Assembly (NCBI GenBank): GCA_002747395.1
Contig: PDPE01000035.1
Coordinates: 1 to 64,000, forward strand
DNA length: 64,000 bases
DNA from: Pseudomonadota bacterium
GTDB taxonomy: Bacteria; Pseudomonadota; Gammaproteobacteria; Pseudomonadales; Oleiphilaceae
Direction: 5' to 3'
Part shown: positions 28,015-36,348 of the stretch, piece after piece
Layout of the letters: each line of letters begins with the position of its first letter
Position numbering within the stretch: position 1 is the stretch's first letter
Program-made: the position numbers and the translations under genes
Notes under the pieces: generated by a model
Told to the model about the DNA's origin: nothing
What the model saw: only the letters and a program-made list of their open reading frames with translations
The model's database searches: none

Positions 28015-29295
28015 ATGGAACACTCTATTTTTCATTTGCAGTATGCCATGGACACCTTTTACTTTCTTGTCTGTGGCGCGTTAGTCATGTGGATGGCAGC
28101 CGGTTTTGCCATGTTGGAGGCCGGACTGGTCAGATCCAAAAACACCACTGAAATTTTAACCAAGAATGTCGCGCTGTTCTCTGTATCCTGCATTATGTAC
28201 CTGGTATGCGGTTACGCGATCATGTACGGCGGTGGCGCATTTCTTTCCGGCATTGAAAGTGTCGATGTCAACAATACCCTGACCCGTTTCTCCGAGCGTG
28301 ACGGCGGCTTCGAGGGCGGCTCGATCTACTCCGGTGCCTCTGACTTTTTCTTCCAGGTGGTGTTCGTTGCCACGGCCATGTCGATTGTCTCCGGTGCGGT
28401 TGCCGAGCGCATGAAGCTCTGGGCTTTCCTGGCCTTCTCCGTGGTGATGGCAGGCTTTATCTACCCGATGGAGGGCAGCTGGACATGGGGCGGCAATGCC
28501 GTTTTCGGCATGTACTCTCTGAGCGACCTGGGCTTCTCTGACTTTGCCGGTTCGGGCATTGTCCACATGGCCGGTGCGGCGGCGGCATTGGCGGGTGTGT
28601 TACTACTGGGCGCCCGTAAAGGCAAATATGGCGCCAACGGGGCGGTCAACGCGATTCCCGGTGCCAACCTGCCGCTGGCAACCCTGGGCACATTTATTCT
28701 GTGGATGGGCTGGTTCGGCTTTAACGGTGGCTCAGTGTTGAAACTGGGCGATATCAACAGTGCCAATGCAGTCGCCATGGTGTTCGTCAATACCAACGCA
28801 GCGGCGGCCGGTGGCGCATTGGCCGCCCTGATTACCGCACGCCTGCTGTTTGGCAAGGCGGATTTGACCATGCTGTTAAACGGTGCCCTGGCTGGCCTGG
28901 TGACCATTACTGCGGAGCCATCCACACCTTCTGCGCTTCAGGCAACGATTTTCGGCTGTCTGGGCGGTTGCCTGGTGGTGTTCAGCATTATCACTCTGGA
29001 TAAAATAAAGATCGATGACCCCGTTGGTGCAATCTCGGTACATGGTGTCTGCGGTTTGCTTGGCCTGCTGCTGGTACCTGTAACCAACCCGCTTGCTGCG
29101 GATGGCGGAGCCAGCTTCTCGGGACAACTGATCGGCGCTGCAACCCTCTTTACCTGGGTCTTCATCACTTCCCTGATTGTATGGGGAATACTGAAGGCGG
29201 TGATGGGCATTCGGGTCGGCGAAGAGGAAGAATACGAGGGTGTTGACCTGTCTGAATGTGGCCAGGAAGCCTATCCGGAGTTTTGCAACAAGTAG
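28015..29295 (+). CDS. amtB: Ammonium transporter AmtB
   Basis: This protein has 426 residues and about eleven membrane spans. The N-terminal region FYFLVCGALVMWMAAGFAML and the family motifs DFAGSGIVHMAGAAAALAG and MGWFGFNGGS are present. ISVHGVCGLLGLLL carries the second pore histidine. GGAGG lies 8 bases before the ATG. The gene follows glnK by 77 bp in the same nitrogen-regulated transcript, and the transporter is gated by GlnK at the membrane. Confidence 0.96.
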   Translation: MEHSIFHLQYAMDTFYFLVCGALVMWMAAGFAMLEAGLVRSKNTTEILTKNVALFSVSCIMYLVCGYAIMYGGGAFLSGIESVDVNNTLTRFSERDGGFEGGSIYSGASDFFFQVVFVATAMSIVSGAVAERMKLWAFLAFSVVMAGFIYPMEGSWTWGGNAVFGMYSLSDLGFSDFAGSGIVHMAGAAAALAGVLLLGARKGKYGANGAVNAIPGANLPLATLGTFILWMGWFGFNGGSVLKLGDINSANAVAMVFVNTNAAAAGGALAALITARLLFGKADLTMLLNGALAGLVTITAEPSTPSALQATIFGCLGGCLVVFSIITLDKIKIDDPVGAISVHGVCGLLGLLLVPVTNPLAADGGASFSGQLIGAATLFTWVFITSLIVWGILKAVMGIRVGEEEEYEGVDLSECGQEAYPEFCNK

Positions 29296-29331
29296 GCGGC
29301 AACAAAGCACAAACTAACGACGTCACGATTT

Positions 29332-29366
29332 ACGCCTGGCCTGTCAACTCTGCCAGGCGTTTATTC
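29332..29366 (+). terminator. Terminator of glnK-amtB
   Basis: A 9-bp perfect stem ACGCCTGGC/GCCAGGCGT (29332-29340, 29352-29360) is followed by TTATTCATTT, 36 bp after the amtB stop. Confidence 0.8.
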
Positions 29367-29380
29367 ATTTGGTGTCTACT

Positions 29381-29492
29381 CCAGCCTCCGCGGGCAGCCT
29401 GCCCGGGAAGCGTCTTTGGCATGGACGCCAAAGTCGAGCCTGCAGGGACGCATTCACGGCGCCTTCCCGGGCAGTCTTCCTGCGGAGGCTGG
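29381..29492. repeat. Dispersed long-hairpin repeat, copy A
   Basis: Outer arms CCAGCCTCCGC/GCGGAGGCTGG (29381-29391, 29482-29492) and inner arms GCCCGGGAAG/CTTCCCGGGC (29401-29410, 29463-29472) flank a core that includes a hairpin TTTGGC-ATGGAC-GCCAAA. The core is shared with 13667-13772 but the arms are not. It lies between convergent amtB and speE. Confidence 0.9.
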
Positions 29493-29507
29493 TAACGCTC
29501 CCCGTTT

Positions 29508-30395
29508 TTAGCTGGTGCCATCCATATCCAGTGCGGTTTTCATAAATTCGGGCATGGCCAGTGCGGCCTTGTGGATATCCCGATTGTAGTAGCGTGTAAC
29601 AAAGGGGCGATTGGCGGCATCGTCCTCCCTGAAATACTGCAACATCCCTCCCTTGCTGGCAATAGTCGCACTCCACCATCCGGTTGGATACACAGGCTGG
29701 GGAAAGGGGAGTGTCCTTGTCTGGCTGAAACCGACCTGTTTCATGTCCTGATGAATTTTTTTGATAATGGTCTCCGTGTGCAGTAGCGGCGACTCGCTCT
29801 GCTGAACCATCACCCCGCCCTCTTTCAGCGCAACATAGCAGTTCCGGTAAAAATCGACGGCAAACAGCCCCTCCGCCGGCCCCACCGGGTCAGTGGAGTC
29901 AATGATAATCACATCAATGGAGTCTGGCAGGGCATTGGCCATCCACTTGATGCCGTCACCAAACACCAGATTCGCTCGCGGATCTGCATTTGACGTACAC
30001 AGATCGGGGAAATAGCGCTCTGCCAGTCGCGTCACCCTTTCGTCAATGTCTACTTGCCAGACTTCTTCCACACCCGGATGTTTGAGCACTTCTTTCAGGG
30101 TGCCACAGTCACCGCCACCAATGATAACGACTTTTTTGGGGTCTTTATGGCTAAACAGGGCCGGGTGAGACATCATTTCGTGATACAGGTAGTTATCCCG
30201 GTCAGTCAGCATTACACAACCATCAATCACCATCAGATTACCAAAGGTTCTGGTCTCATAGATTTCAAGGTGTTGATAGTCACTGGTTTCTTCATGCAGT
30301 TTTTTGTTAATCTCAAGCCCGAATGCCGTTCCCTGATCCTGAAACACCTCGGTAAACCAGCCGCTTCCCGTATTCCTGTCTTCTGACTTGCTCAT
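29508..30395 (-). CDS. speE: Spermidine synthase (polyamine aminopropyltransferase)
   Basis: This 295-residue cytoplasmic protein has the family features in order: TRTFGNLMVIDGCVMLTDRD, KKVVIIGGGDCGTLKEVLKH (decarboxylated-SAM site), QVDIDERVTRLAERYFPDL, DVIIIDSTDPVGPAEGLF (catalytic Asp) and YPTGWWSATIASKG. It moves an aminopropyl group from decarboxylated S-adenosylmethionine to putrescine. It is divergent from speA, which makes agmatine, so the two genes belong to one polyamine pathway. The start codon and Shine-Dalgarno GGAGAAGG lie inside a 20-bp tandem repeat. Confidence 0.95.
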   Translation of the reverse strand: MSKSEDRNTGSGWFTEVFQDQGTAFGLEINKKLHEETSDYQHLEIYETRTFGNLMVIDGCVMLTDRDNYLYHEMMSHPALFSHKDPKKVVIIGGGDCGTLKEVLKHPGVEEVWQVDIDERVTRLAERYFPDLCTSNADPRANLVFGDGIKWMANALPDSIDVIIIDSTDPVGPAEGLFAVDFYRNCYVALKEGGVMVQQSESPLLHTETIIKKIHQDMKQVGFSQTRTLPFPQPVYPTGWWSATIASKGGMLQYFREDDAANRPFVTRYYNRDIHKAALAMPEFMKTALDMDGTS

Positions 30396-30470
30396 TCACC
30401 TTCTCCCATACTCATTCACCTTCTCTCATATTCATTCATTTTCTCGCGAACTCATTCGCTGTTGCCCCAA
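30391..30470. repeat. 20-bp tandem repeats forming minicistrons ahead of speE
   Basis: Units at 30391-30410, 30411-30430 and 30431-30450, with a decayed one at 30451-30470, repeat every 20 bp (plus strand CTCATTCACCTTCTCCCATA). On the speE strand each unit holds a purine-rich ribosome-binding stretch and ATG. Three 7-codon frames result (MSSRENE, MNMREGE, MSMGEGE). Each ends in a TGA that overlaps the next ATG as ATGA. The last one overlaps the speE start. Confidence 0.85.
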
Positions 30471-30619
30471 ATAGCCTGAGCAATTCTGTGTGTGCGATTT
30501 TACTTCCTAAAACACTGTTTCGAACAGGGTACAACAGGTAAAATTCCCGGCTCGGACACTTCGACCCGCAAGCCGAAGTAAAAACACCACCAAATCGCCC
30601 TTTTCGGATACCAAATACC

Positions 30620-32527
30620 ATGACCGCCGAGTGGTACAAAAAAGCCAGAGCACAATACAATATTCCCTATTGGAGTGATGATTACGTTGATATCGACCCC
30701 GATGGAGATGTCATCATTCGCCCTCACCGGAAGCAGGATCATATCAGCATCAACCTGCCATCCCTGGTAAAGGCACTGAAAAATGAAGCGTTGGGGTTAC
30801 CTGTACTGGTTCGTTTCAGCGAAATTCTCCATGACCGGGTGAATACCCTGTGCAATGCTTTCAACCAGGCGGCTCGGGAACAGTCTTACCAGGGCAACTA
30901 TTCTGTGGTTTACCCGATCAAGGTCAACCAGCAGCGCCGGGTGGTTGAAGAAATCATCAGTACACAACCGGCGGCTGACCGTGGCCAAATCGGCCTTGAA
31001 GCGGGCAGCAAACCGGAACTGCTGGCGGTGCTGGCCCTGACTGAAAAACCCGGCTCGGTGATTGTCTGCAATGGCTACAAGGACAGGGAGTATATTCGCC
31101 TGGCGTTACTGGGGATTAAAATGGGCTTTCGGGTTTTCATTGTGATCGAGAAGTCAAATGAGCTGCCATTGATCCTCGAAGAGTCAACGGCATTGGCGGT
31201 TACCCCCAAACTGGGTGTGCGGGTTCGTCTTTCCAGCATTGGCAAGGGAAACTGGCAAAACACCGGGGGCGAAAAATCCAAGTTTGGCCTGTCCCCCGGC
31301 CAGTTATTAAAAACCATCGAGACATTAAAAAAAGCCGGTGCAGAAAACACCCTGGAACTGCTTCATTTCCACCTGGGTTCCCAGATCGGCAATATCCGGG
31401 ACATTCAAAACGGATTAAGGGAGTGCGCCCGTTATTACAGCCAGCTCAGGGCATCAGGCGTACCTGTCAACACCGTGGACATTGGTGGCGGGCTGGGTGT
31501 TGACTACGAGGGCACCCGCTCCCGCTCTGCCTGTTCGATCAATTACAGTATTGCGGATTACGCCCGCACTGTGATCACCACGTTGCGGGATGAGTGCGTG
31601 GCTACCGGCACTCCGCACCCGGACATTATCAGCGAAAGCGGCCGGGCGCTAACTGCACACCATGCGGTGTTGATCACCAATGTCATTGATATCGAGCGTA
31701 TCGAGCCGGGCACACCGTCGGCCCCTGCCCCGGATGACCCGCCCCCCCTGCAAAACCTGTGGGCGGATTACCGGCTTCTGACATCAAAAAACAGTCAACG
31801 GGCGGTGATTGAAATCTACCATGAGGCTGCCCATGCCATCACCGATGTAAACACCCTGTTCAATAATGGCTCGCTCGGTTTACAGCAAAAAGCCCGGGCG
31901 GAACGCATTTACCAGGCCATCTGTATTCTGGTGCGGGATGCCCTGTCCAAAGAGGTTCGGGCCCATCGGGAAGTGTCTGATGAATTAAACGAGAAACTGG
32001 CCGACAAGCTGTTTGTCAATTTATCCCTGTTTCAATCCTTGCCGGATGTATGGGGCATCGACCAGATTTTTCCGATTCTTCCGTTGCAGAACCTGAATAC
32101 GCCCATCACACAGCGGGCAGTGCTTCAGGACGTGACTTGCGACTCGGATGGCCGGATCGACCATTATGTGGATGAACTCGGTATCGACACGACGCTGCCG
32201 TTGCCACTTCCTCCCGAACAGGGCCCTTATCTGCTGGGTTTTTTCCTGACCGGTGCCTATCAGGAAATTCTCGGCGACATGCACAACCTGTTTGGCGACA
32301 CCAACTCGATTGATGTCGTGATGACGGACGATGGCGGCTATCAATTCAGGCACCCGATCAGGGGGGATACGGTCGATGATGTATTAAGGTATGTCAAGTT
32401 CGAGCCGGATCAGCTCGTGGCCTCTTTCCGGCAAACCCTGTCCCTGACGGATTTGACCGGGACTGACAAATCGCTGATTTTAAAAGCCGTTGCCGAAGGA
32501 CTCAAAGGGTACACCTATCTGGAATGA
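30620..32527 (+). CDS. speA: Biosynthetic arginine decarboxylase
   Basis: This 635-residue protein has the normal length for SpeA. NYSVVYPIKVNQQRRVVEEI contains the PLP-binding lysine. GLEAGSKPELLAVL, ELLHFHLGSQIGNIRDI, TVDIGGGLGVDYEGT and ISESGRALTAHHAVLI are family blocks. It converts arginine to agmatine, feeding putrescine and then spermidine. It is divergent from speE with 224 bp between them. The Shine-Dalgarno is weak (CGGAT). Confidence 0.96.
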   Translation: MTAEWYKKARAQYNIPYWSDDYVDIDPDGDVIIRPHRKQDHISINLPSLVKALKNEALGLPVLVRFSEILHDRVNTLCNAFNQAAREQSYQGNYSVVYPIKVNQQRRVVEEIISTQPAADRGQIGLEAGSKPELLAVLALTEKPGSVIVCNGYKDREYIRLALLGIKMGFRVFIVIEKSNELPLILEESTALAVTPKLGVRVRLSSIGKGNWQNTGGEKSKFGLSPGQLLKTIETLKKAGAENTLELLHFHLGSQIGNIRDIQNGLRECARYYSQLRASGVPVNTVDIGGGLGVDYEGTRSRSACSINYSIADYARTVITTLRDECVATGTPHPDIISESGRALTAHHAVLITNVIDIERIEPGTPSAPAPDDPPPLQNLWADYRLLTSKNSQRAVIEIYHEAAHAITDVNTLFNNGSLGLQQKARAERIYQAICILVRDALSKEVRAHREVSDELNEKLADKLFVNLSLFQSLPDVWGIDQIFPILPLQNLNTPITQRAVLQDVTCDSDGRIDHYVDELGIDTTLPLPLPPEQGPYLLGFFLTGAYQEILGDMHNLFGDTNSIDVVMTDDGGYQFRHPIRGDTVDDVLRYVKFEPDQLVASFRQTLSLTDLTGTDKSLILKAVAEGLKGYTYLE

Positions 32528-32604
32528 CCCGGGAGACTTTTCAGCCAGATTAAATCATACGCTTTACCAGATAAATGCGAGAGTGCTGCGGGCAAGGGCC
32601 CGGA

Positions 32605-32630
32605 AATATAAAAAGGGGCTTTCGCCCCCG
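32605..32630 (-). terminator. Terminator of the Rpn-type gene
   Basis: GGGGC (32615-32619) pairs with GCCCC (32624-32628) over a 4-base loop. The minus strand continues TTTTTATATTT. It lies just after the stop of the 32653 reading frame. Confidence 0.75.
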
Positions 32631-32817
32631 GAAAATTGCGTTCAGGTACAAACTAATCAAAAAAGGTATCCAGGTTTTCGGCATCAAGAATCCTTTCTGC
32701 CCACAACTCCAGCTCTTTAGTGGTAGAGCCGTTTAATTTTTGATCTGCCCAGTCAGGTAAAGTGCCAAACCGTTTTTCCAGCAACGCACGAAGCAATGTC
32801 GCTTCACCCAGCTTTAC

Positions 32818-33045
32818 ACCTTGATCAATTCCCTGCTGCACACCCTGTTCGATACCTTGTTGCATGCCTTGTTGCATACCCTGTTGCATGCCTTCCTGTA
32901 TGCCTTGCTGCATACCTTGCTCTATGCCTTGTTGCATACCCTGCTGCATGCCTTGTTGCATACCCTGCTCTATGCCTTGTTGCATACCCTGCTCTATGCC
33001 TTGTTGCATACCCTGCTGCATGCCTTGTTGCATACCCTGCTGCAT
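32818..33045. repeat. 12-bp coding repeat (MQQG/IEQG x19)
   Basis: Nineteen consecutive tetrapeptides occupy residues 13-88 of the downstream frame: mostly MQQG, with IEQG, IQEG, VQQG and IDQG variants. The near-identical 12-bp units would allow slippage in steps of four residues without changing frame. Confidence 0.93.
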
Positions 33046-33135
33046 GCCTTCCTCTCTGAATCTCTCTGCAAAGCCCATCATTACGTTGTGCTCCTCCGGG
33101 TATCGTTGTTGATACAGTCGTTTTTCATTATCGTT

Positions 33136-33157
33136 CAGCGGAATATCAGCGGAATAT
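33136..33157. repeat. Perfect 11-bp tandem duplication inside the Rpn-type gene
   Basis: CAGCGGAATAT occurs twice without a gap. Because 11 is not a multiple of three, the duplication shifts the frame and supplies the premature stop. Confidence 0.95.
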
Positions 33158-33904
33158 AAATGTCGATAAAGTCCACATACTTTAGCTGCTTTTCAAGGTC
33201 GGGTTCAAGCTCCAGCAACCCCTGAATGGCCCAGGCATACACATCCACCTTTTGTTCCGGTCGCCATGCCATATTGGGTAAATTCAGACGGGCGATAATG
33301 TTGTCGCTTTGACGGTAATCTTCTGCGATGCGCTGCTTCAGGTGACAGGCGAGGTACCGGAATTCGAGATAGTCCACCCTGTCACCGCCAATGCGCAACT
33401 CCCCGGGGCATTGATTTTGATTGAGAAAAATCACGACAGGCACTACTCGCCGGGTATCAAACATCTCGGCAAGATCCAGGCAGTAATGGGCAATCCGGTG
33501 AATCGAAAAGCGGCGAGGGTCGGTGTGCTCTTCCACGGCAAATAACAGTGCCTCACGATGACCATTCGGCCACTCTACGAGCAGAGGCACATCCAGTTCC
33601 CGAAAACGATCGCCCAATCGGTTTTTGAGTTGTTCCTGGCGAACGGGAGTGATTTTTACTGTATCGTCCAATGGGCAGACTTCGTCTGCTGCGAAGAATT
33701 CGAGCGCCTGTTTCGGATAATCGACAATCAGGTTTTTAAAGTTCTGATCATGATCCATTTGACTTTTTCCTTATCAGTATTGATGAATCCAGGAGCCACA
33801 CTACCTGTACAAAAGGAAAATGTCAGCCCTTCAATTGGCCGGCTGTACCGAACCCTGGTCTGAAAACGGGGTAGAACCTACTATCAAAGGTGGCAATACA
33901 CATC

Positions 33905-34690
33905 ATGTCCGAATCCGATTTCACGTTCAGGTTTGGCGGTATCCGACGTTTATACGGCAACGCTGCGTTGGAGCGATTCAGGCAATCCCATGTCTGCGTC
34001 ATCGGGATCGGCGGCGTTGGTTCCTGGGCAGCAGAGGCGTTGGCGCGCTCGGGTATTGGTAAAATCACCCTGATTGATATGGATGATATTTGTGTTTCCA
34101 ACATTAACCGTCAAATTCATGCTATGGACGGGCACATAGGCAAACCGAAAACCGGGGCGATGGCCGAGCGCATCAACGCAATTAATCCGGAATGCCAGGT
34201 TTACACCGAGATGATGTTTATTTCTGAAAAGAATCTCGACCGCATCACCGGGAACTTCAACTACGTGATTGATGCCATTGACAGTATCAAGGCAAAAACT
34301 GCTCTGGTGGCACATTGCAAAAGAAACAAAATTCCGCTGGTGGTCGCTGGCGGTGCCGGTGGCCAGTCCGACCCGACTCAGATCCAGATTGCCGACCTGA
34401 CCCGTACCCGTCACGACCCGTTATTGGCTAAAGTCAGATCAAAATTGCGCAAAGAGTACGGGTTCAGCAAAAATCCGAAACGCAAGTTCGGCATTGATTG
34501 CATTTTTTCCACTGAACAGGTCAAATACCCACAGCCCGATGGCAGTGTTTGCCAGCAAAAACCCGTACAAGACGGGCCGGTACGACTGGATTGCGCCAGT
34601 GGCTTTGGCGCCGCCACTACAGTGACAGCGACTTTCGGTTTATTTTCCGCTGCGAAAGTGCTGAATAAACTGGCGGCCGGGGCCAAGTGA
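33905..34690 (+). CDS. tcdA: tRNA threonylcarbamoyladenosine dehydratase TcdA (CsdL)
   Basis: This protein has 261 residues from ATG 33905 (MSESDFTFRFGGIRRLYG), with AAAGGTGG upstream. A GTG five codons earlier overlaps that Shine-Dalgarno and is less likely. It is an E1-like ThiF fold: nucleotide loop VIGIGGVGSWAAEALARSGI, then DMDDICVSNINRQIHA, GKPKTGAMAERI and DAIDSIKAKTALV. PVRLDCASGFGAATTVTATF is typical of the C terminus. It converts t6A37 of tRNAs to its cyclic form, using ATP. Confidence 0.95.
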   Translation: MSESDFTFRFGGIRRLYGNAALERFRQSHVCVIGIGGVGSWAAEALARSGIGKITLIDMDDICVSNINRQIHAMDGHIGKPKTGAMAERINAINPECQVYTEMMFISEKNLDRITGNFNYVIDAIDSIKAKTALVAHCKRNKIPLVVAGGAGGQSDPTQIQIADLTRTRHDPLLAKVRSKLRKEYGFSKNPKRKFGIDCIFSTEQVKYPQPDGSVCQQKPVQDGPVRLDCASGFGAATTVTATFGLFSAAKVLNKLAAGAK

Positions 34691-34798
34691 ATGACAGTGT
34701 TTTATCAGCTCGCGCCATATGTTTGCAAGTTAGTAAAACATCGATAAAAAAGATAGATGTGATAACAAACCCGAACCTTAAAAAACGGAGCACCTGAA

Positions 34799-35284
34799 AT
34801 GACTGACACCCAAACCAGACCCGAAACCAATCCCGCAACCAACACGGACAACAGCCTGGATTCCACCTGCCATTTCGATTCTGCCTGCTATGAAACCGAG
34901 TGGGCTGCGTTACACGCATCGATAGAAAACTGCGAAAAACTTGCCCTGATATTTAAAGTTGCCGCTTTTATTCTCGTTATTGTTTATCTGCTCACTCCCA
35001 TGAGCACGCTCTGGCTTTTTTGTCTCCTGCTCGTTCTCTGGTTACAGGAAGGCATCTGGCGAACCGGCCAAAGCCGACTTGAAAACAGGATTCAGCAAAT
35101 TGAGCAAGCGCTGTCACAAGCATCTGACCAGACCCCCGCCTATCATTTGTACTCGGGTTGGCAGGACAATCGTGGCGACACCTTTGAACTTGTTCTGGAG
35201 TACATTGCCAATGCGATCAGGCCTACCGTAGCCTACCCCTACACCGCAGTAATTGCACTGGTGGTTTTAGCCTGGATTTTATAA
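34799..35284 (+). CDS. Hypothetical membrane protein
   Basis: This 161-residue protein was not recognised as a family. A polar Thr/Asn-rich N terminus (1-30) precedes two close membrane spans, LIFKVAAFILVIVYLL (about 48-66) and LWLFCLLLVLWLQ (about 70-84). A helical segment follows (RLENRIQQIEQALSQ), then a third hydrophobic stretch at the C terminus (AVIALVVLAWIL). The first ATG is preceded by AACGGAG, a fair ribosome site. It lies between tcdA and a Nudix gene on the same strand. Confidence 0.65.
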   Translation: MTDTQTRPETNPATNTDNSLDSTCHFDSACYETEWAALHASIENCEKLALIFKVAAFILVIVYLLTPMSTLWLFCLLLVLWLQEGIWRTGQSRLENRIQQIEQALSQASDQTPAYHLYSGWQDNRGDTFELVLEYIANAIRPTVAYPYTAVIALVVLAWIL

Positions 35285-35412
35285 TCCTTGCCTGATCGGT
35301 GGATCAAGGCCAGACCAGCCTGGGGGGCAACCTCTGCTCTTCAGGCAGGGCGCTGATTGATCTGTACAATCTGTCACCTCTTCTTCTGCCACCCAACGGA
35401 CTCACAGCAGCA

Positions 35413-36249
35413 ATGAGCTACCAGGATAGAATCAACGAATGTAACGGCTTTGACCCGAGCCACTTCAAATCATTACACATCGGCAAACAATGTATTGGTC
35501 ATGTCAAACATCAGTTTGCCGAAGAATTGGCACAATGGCCCTCTGTCTTCAAGGTGACCGACAGTCACGTTGTTATGAATACTGGCTCGGAGGATGGTGC
35601 CGTTGATTTCGAGGCAAGCAGCCATCTGCTTGCAGAAATCAACCGGGAATTGGTCTCCTGCGGGGTGATCAACCAGACGCATGGGGAACAGTACCCGGTC
35701 AAGAATGAATTCGAGCAACCTGCCTGGCTGGTTATCGACCGGTCAGCAGTGCCCTACTACGGAATCAAAGCCTGGGGGCAACACCTGAACGGGTATGTAA
35801 AAAAGAATGATCGACTCTACCTGTGGATCGCCACCCGTTCGAAAAACAAAGGCACATTCCCTGGCAAGCTGGACAATATGGTTGCAGGCGGGCTGCCTTA
35901 CGGAATTACTCTGGAGGATAACATTGCAAAAGAGTGCCGGGAGGAGGCATCCGTTCCGGATTCCCTGATTCATTTGATTCGTCCGACGGGCTCAATCCGC
36001 TACTGTGTTGAAATCGAAAAAGGCCTGAAACCGGATTGCCTGTTTTGCTACGATCTGGAGTTACCCGAGTCTTTCACTCCGGTTTGCCAGGATGGCGAGG
36101 TGGAGAGCTTTGCGCTTTTGCCTGTCGAAGAGGTGGCTGAAATAGTCAGGGACACGAATCGTTTCAAAAGCAACTGCAATTTGGTCATTATCGACTTTCT
36201 TGTCAGGCACGGCTACATTGACCGCTCTGTCACCGTTACGCAAACCTGA
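35413..36249 (+). CDS. Nudix hydrolase with N-terminal DUF4743-type domain
   Basis: This protein has 278 residues from ATG 35413 (MSYQDRINECNGFD), chosen because DUF4743 proteins start in this way. The upstream extension is unlike the family. The N-terminal region (about 1-115) is the DUF4743-type part. The Nudix box lies around GGLPYGITLEDNIAKECREE, with a KECREEAS core instead of the standard REUXEEXG, as in the thiamine-pyrophosphokinase-associated Nudix group. It is probably a hydrolase of oxidised thiamine diphosphate-like or other nucleotide substrates. The substrate is inferred from family only. A hairpin terminator covers its stop codon. Confidence 0.8.
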   Translation: MSYQDRINECNGFDPSHFKSLHIGKQCIGHVKHQFAEELAQWPSVFKVTDSHVVMNTGSEDGAVDFEASSHLLAEINRELVSCGVINQTHGEQYPVKNEFEQPAWLVIDRSAVPYYGIKAWGQHLNGYVKKNDRLYLWIATRSKNKGTFPGKLDNMVAGGLPYGITLEDNIAKECREEASVPDSLIHLIRPTGSIRYCVEIEKGLKPDCLFCYDLELPESFTPVCQDGEVESFALLPVEEVAEIVRDTNRFKSNCNLVIIDFLVRHGYIDRSVTVTQT

Positions 36250-36264
36250 TCATTCAGGTTTGCG
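36239..36264 (+). terminator. Hairpin over the Nudix stop codon
   Basis: Perfect 11-bp arms CGCAAACCTGA/TCAGGTTTGCG enclose a 4-base loop, and GTTTGAATTTG follows. The TGA stop codon is part of the left arm. The T run is poor, so termination may be partial. The convergent pilQ gene ends at 36349. Confidence 0.55.
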
Positions 36265-36348
36265 GTTTGAATTTGAGGCCGACACGCACACCCCGGAAGC
36301 GGGCTCCCTCTACCCTGAGCAGCCAGCCAGACAAGATGAACAGCCAGA

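Larger units (their letters stand above)
32653..33758 (-). pseudogene. Rpn-family (PD-(D/E)XK) nuclease, split by an 11-bp duplication
   Basis: Two adjacent frames make one protein. The upstream frame 33758-33135 (207 residues: DHDQNFKNLIVDYP, LLVEWPNGHREALLFAVEEH, RIAHYCLDLAEMF) is the nuclease-like domain of Rpn/transposase-31 proteins. The downstream frame 33081-32653 (142 residues) is the tail, MMGFAERFREEG plus 19 tetrapeptides. The 11-bp unit CAGCGGAATAT is present twice (33136-33146, 33147-33157) and creates the TGA at 33135-33137. With one copy removed, the frame reads on as DIYIPLNDNEKRLYQQRYPE into MMGFAERF, as in intact relatives. The break looks recent, or may be reversible. The family drives RecA-independent recombination, but activity here is unknown. 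Confidence 0.85.

Noticed and set aside
32796..33159. Plus-strand frames rich in repeated Leu/His/Cys/Pro
   Set aside because: They are the reverse reading of the MQQG coding repeat of the Rpn-type gene.
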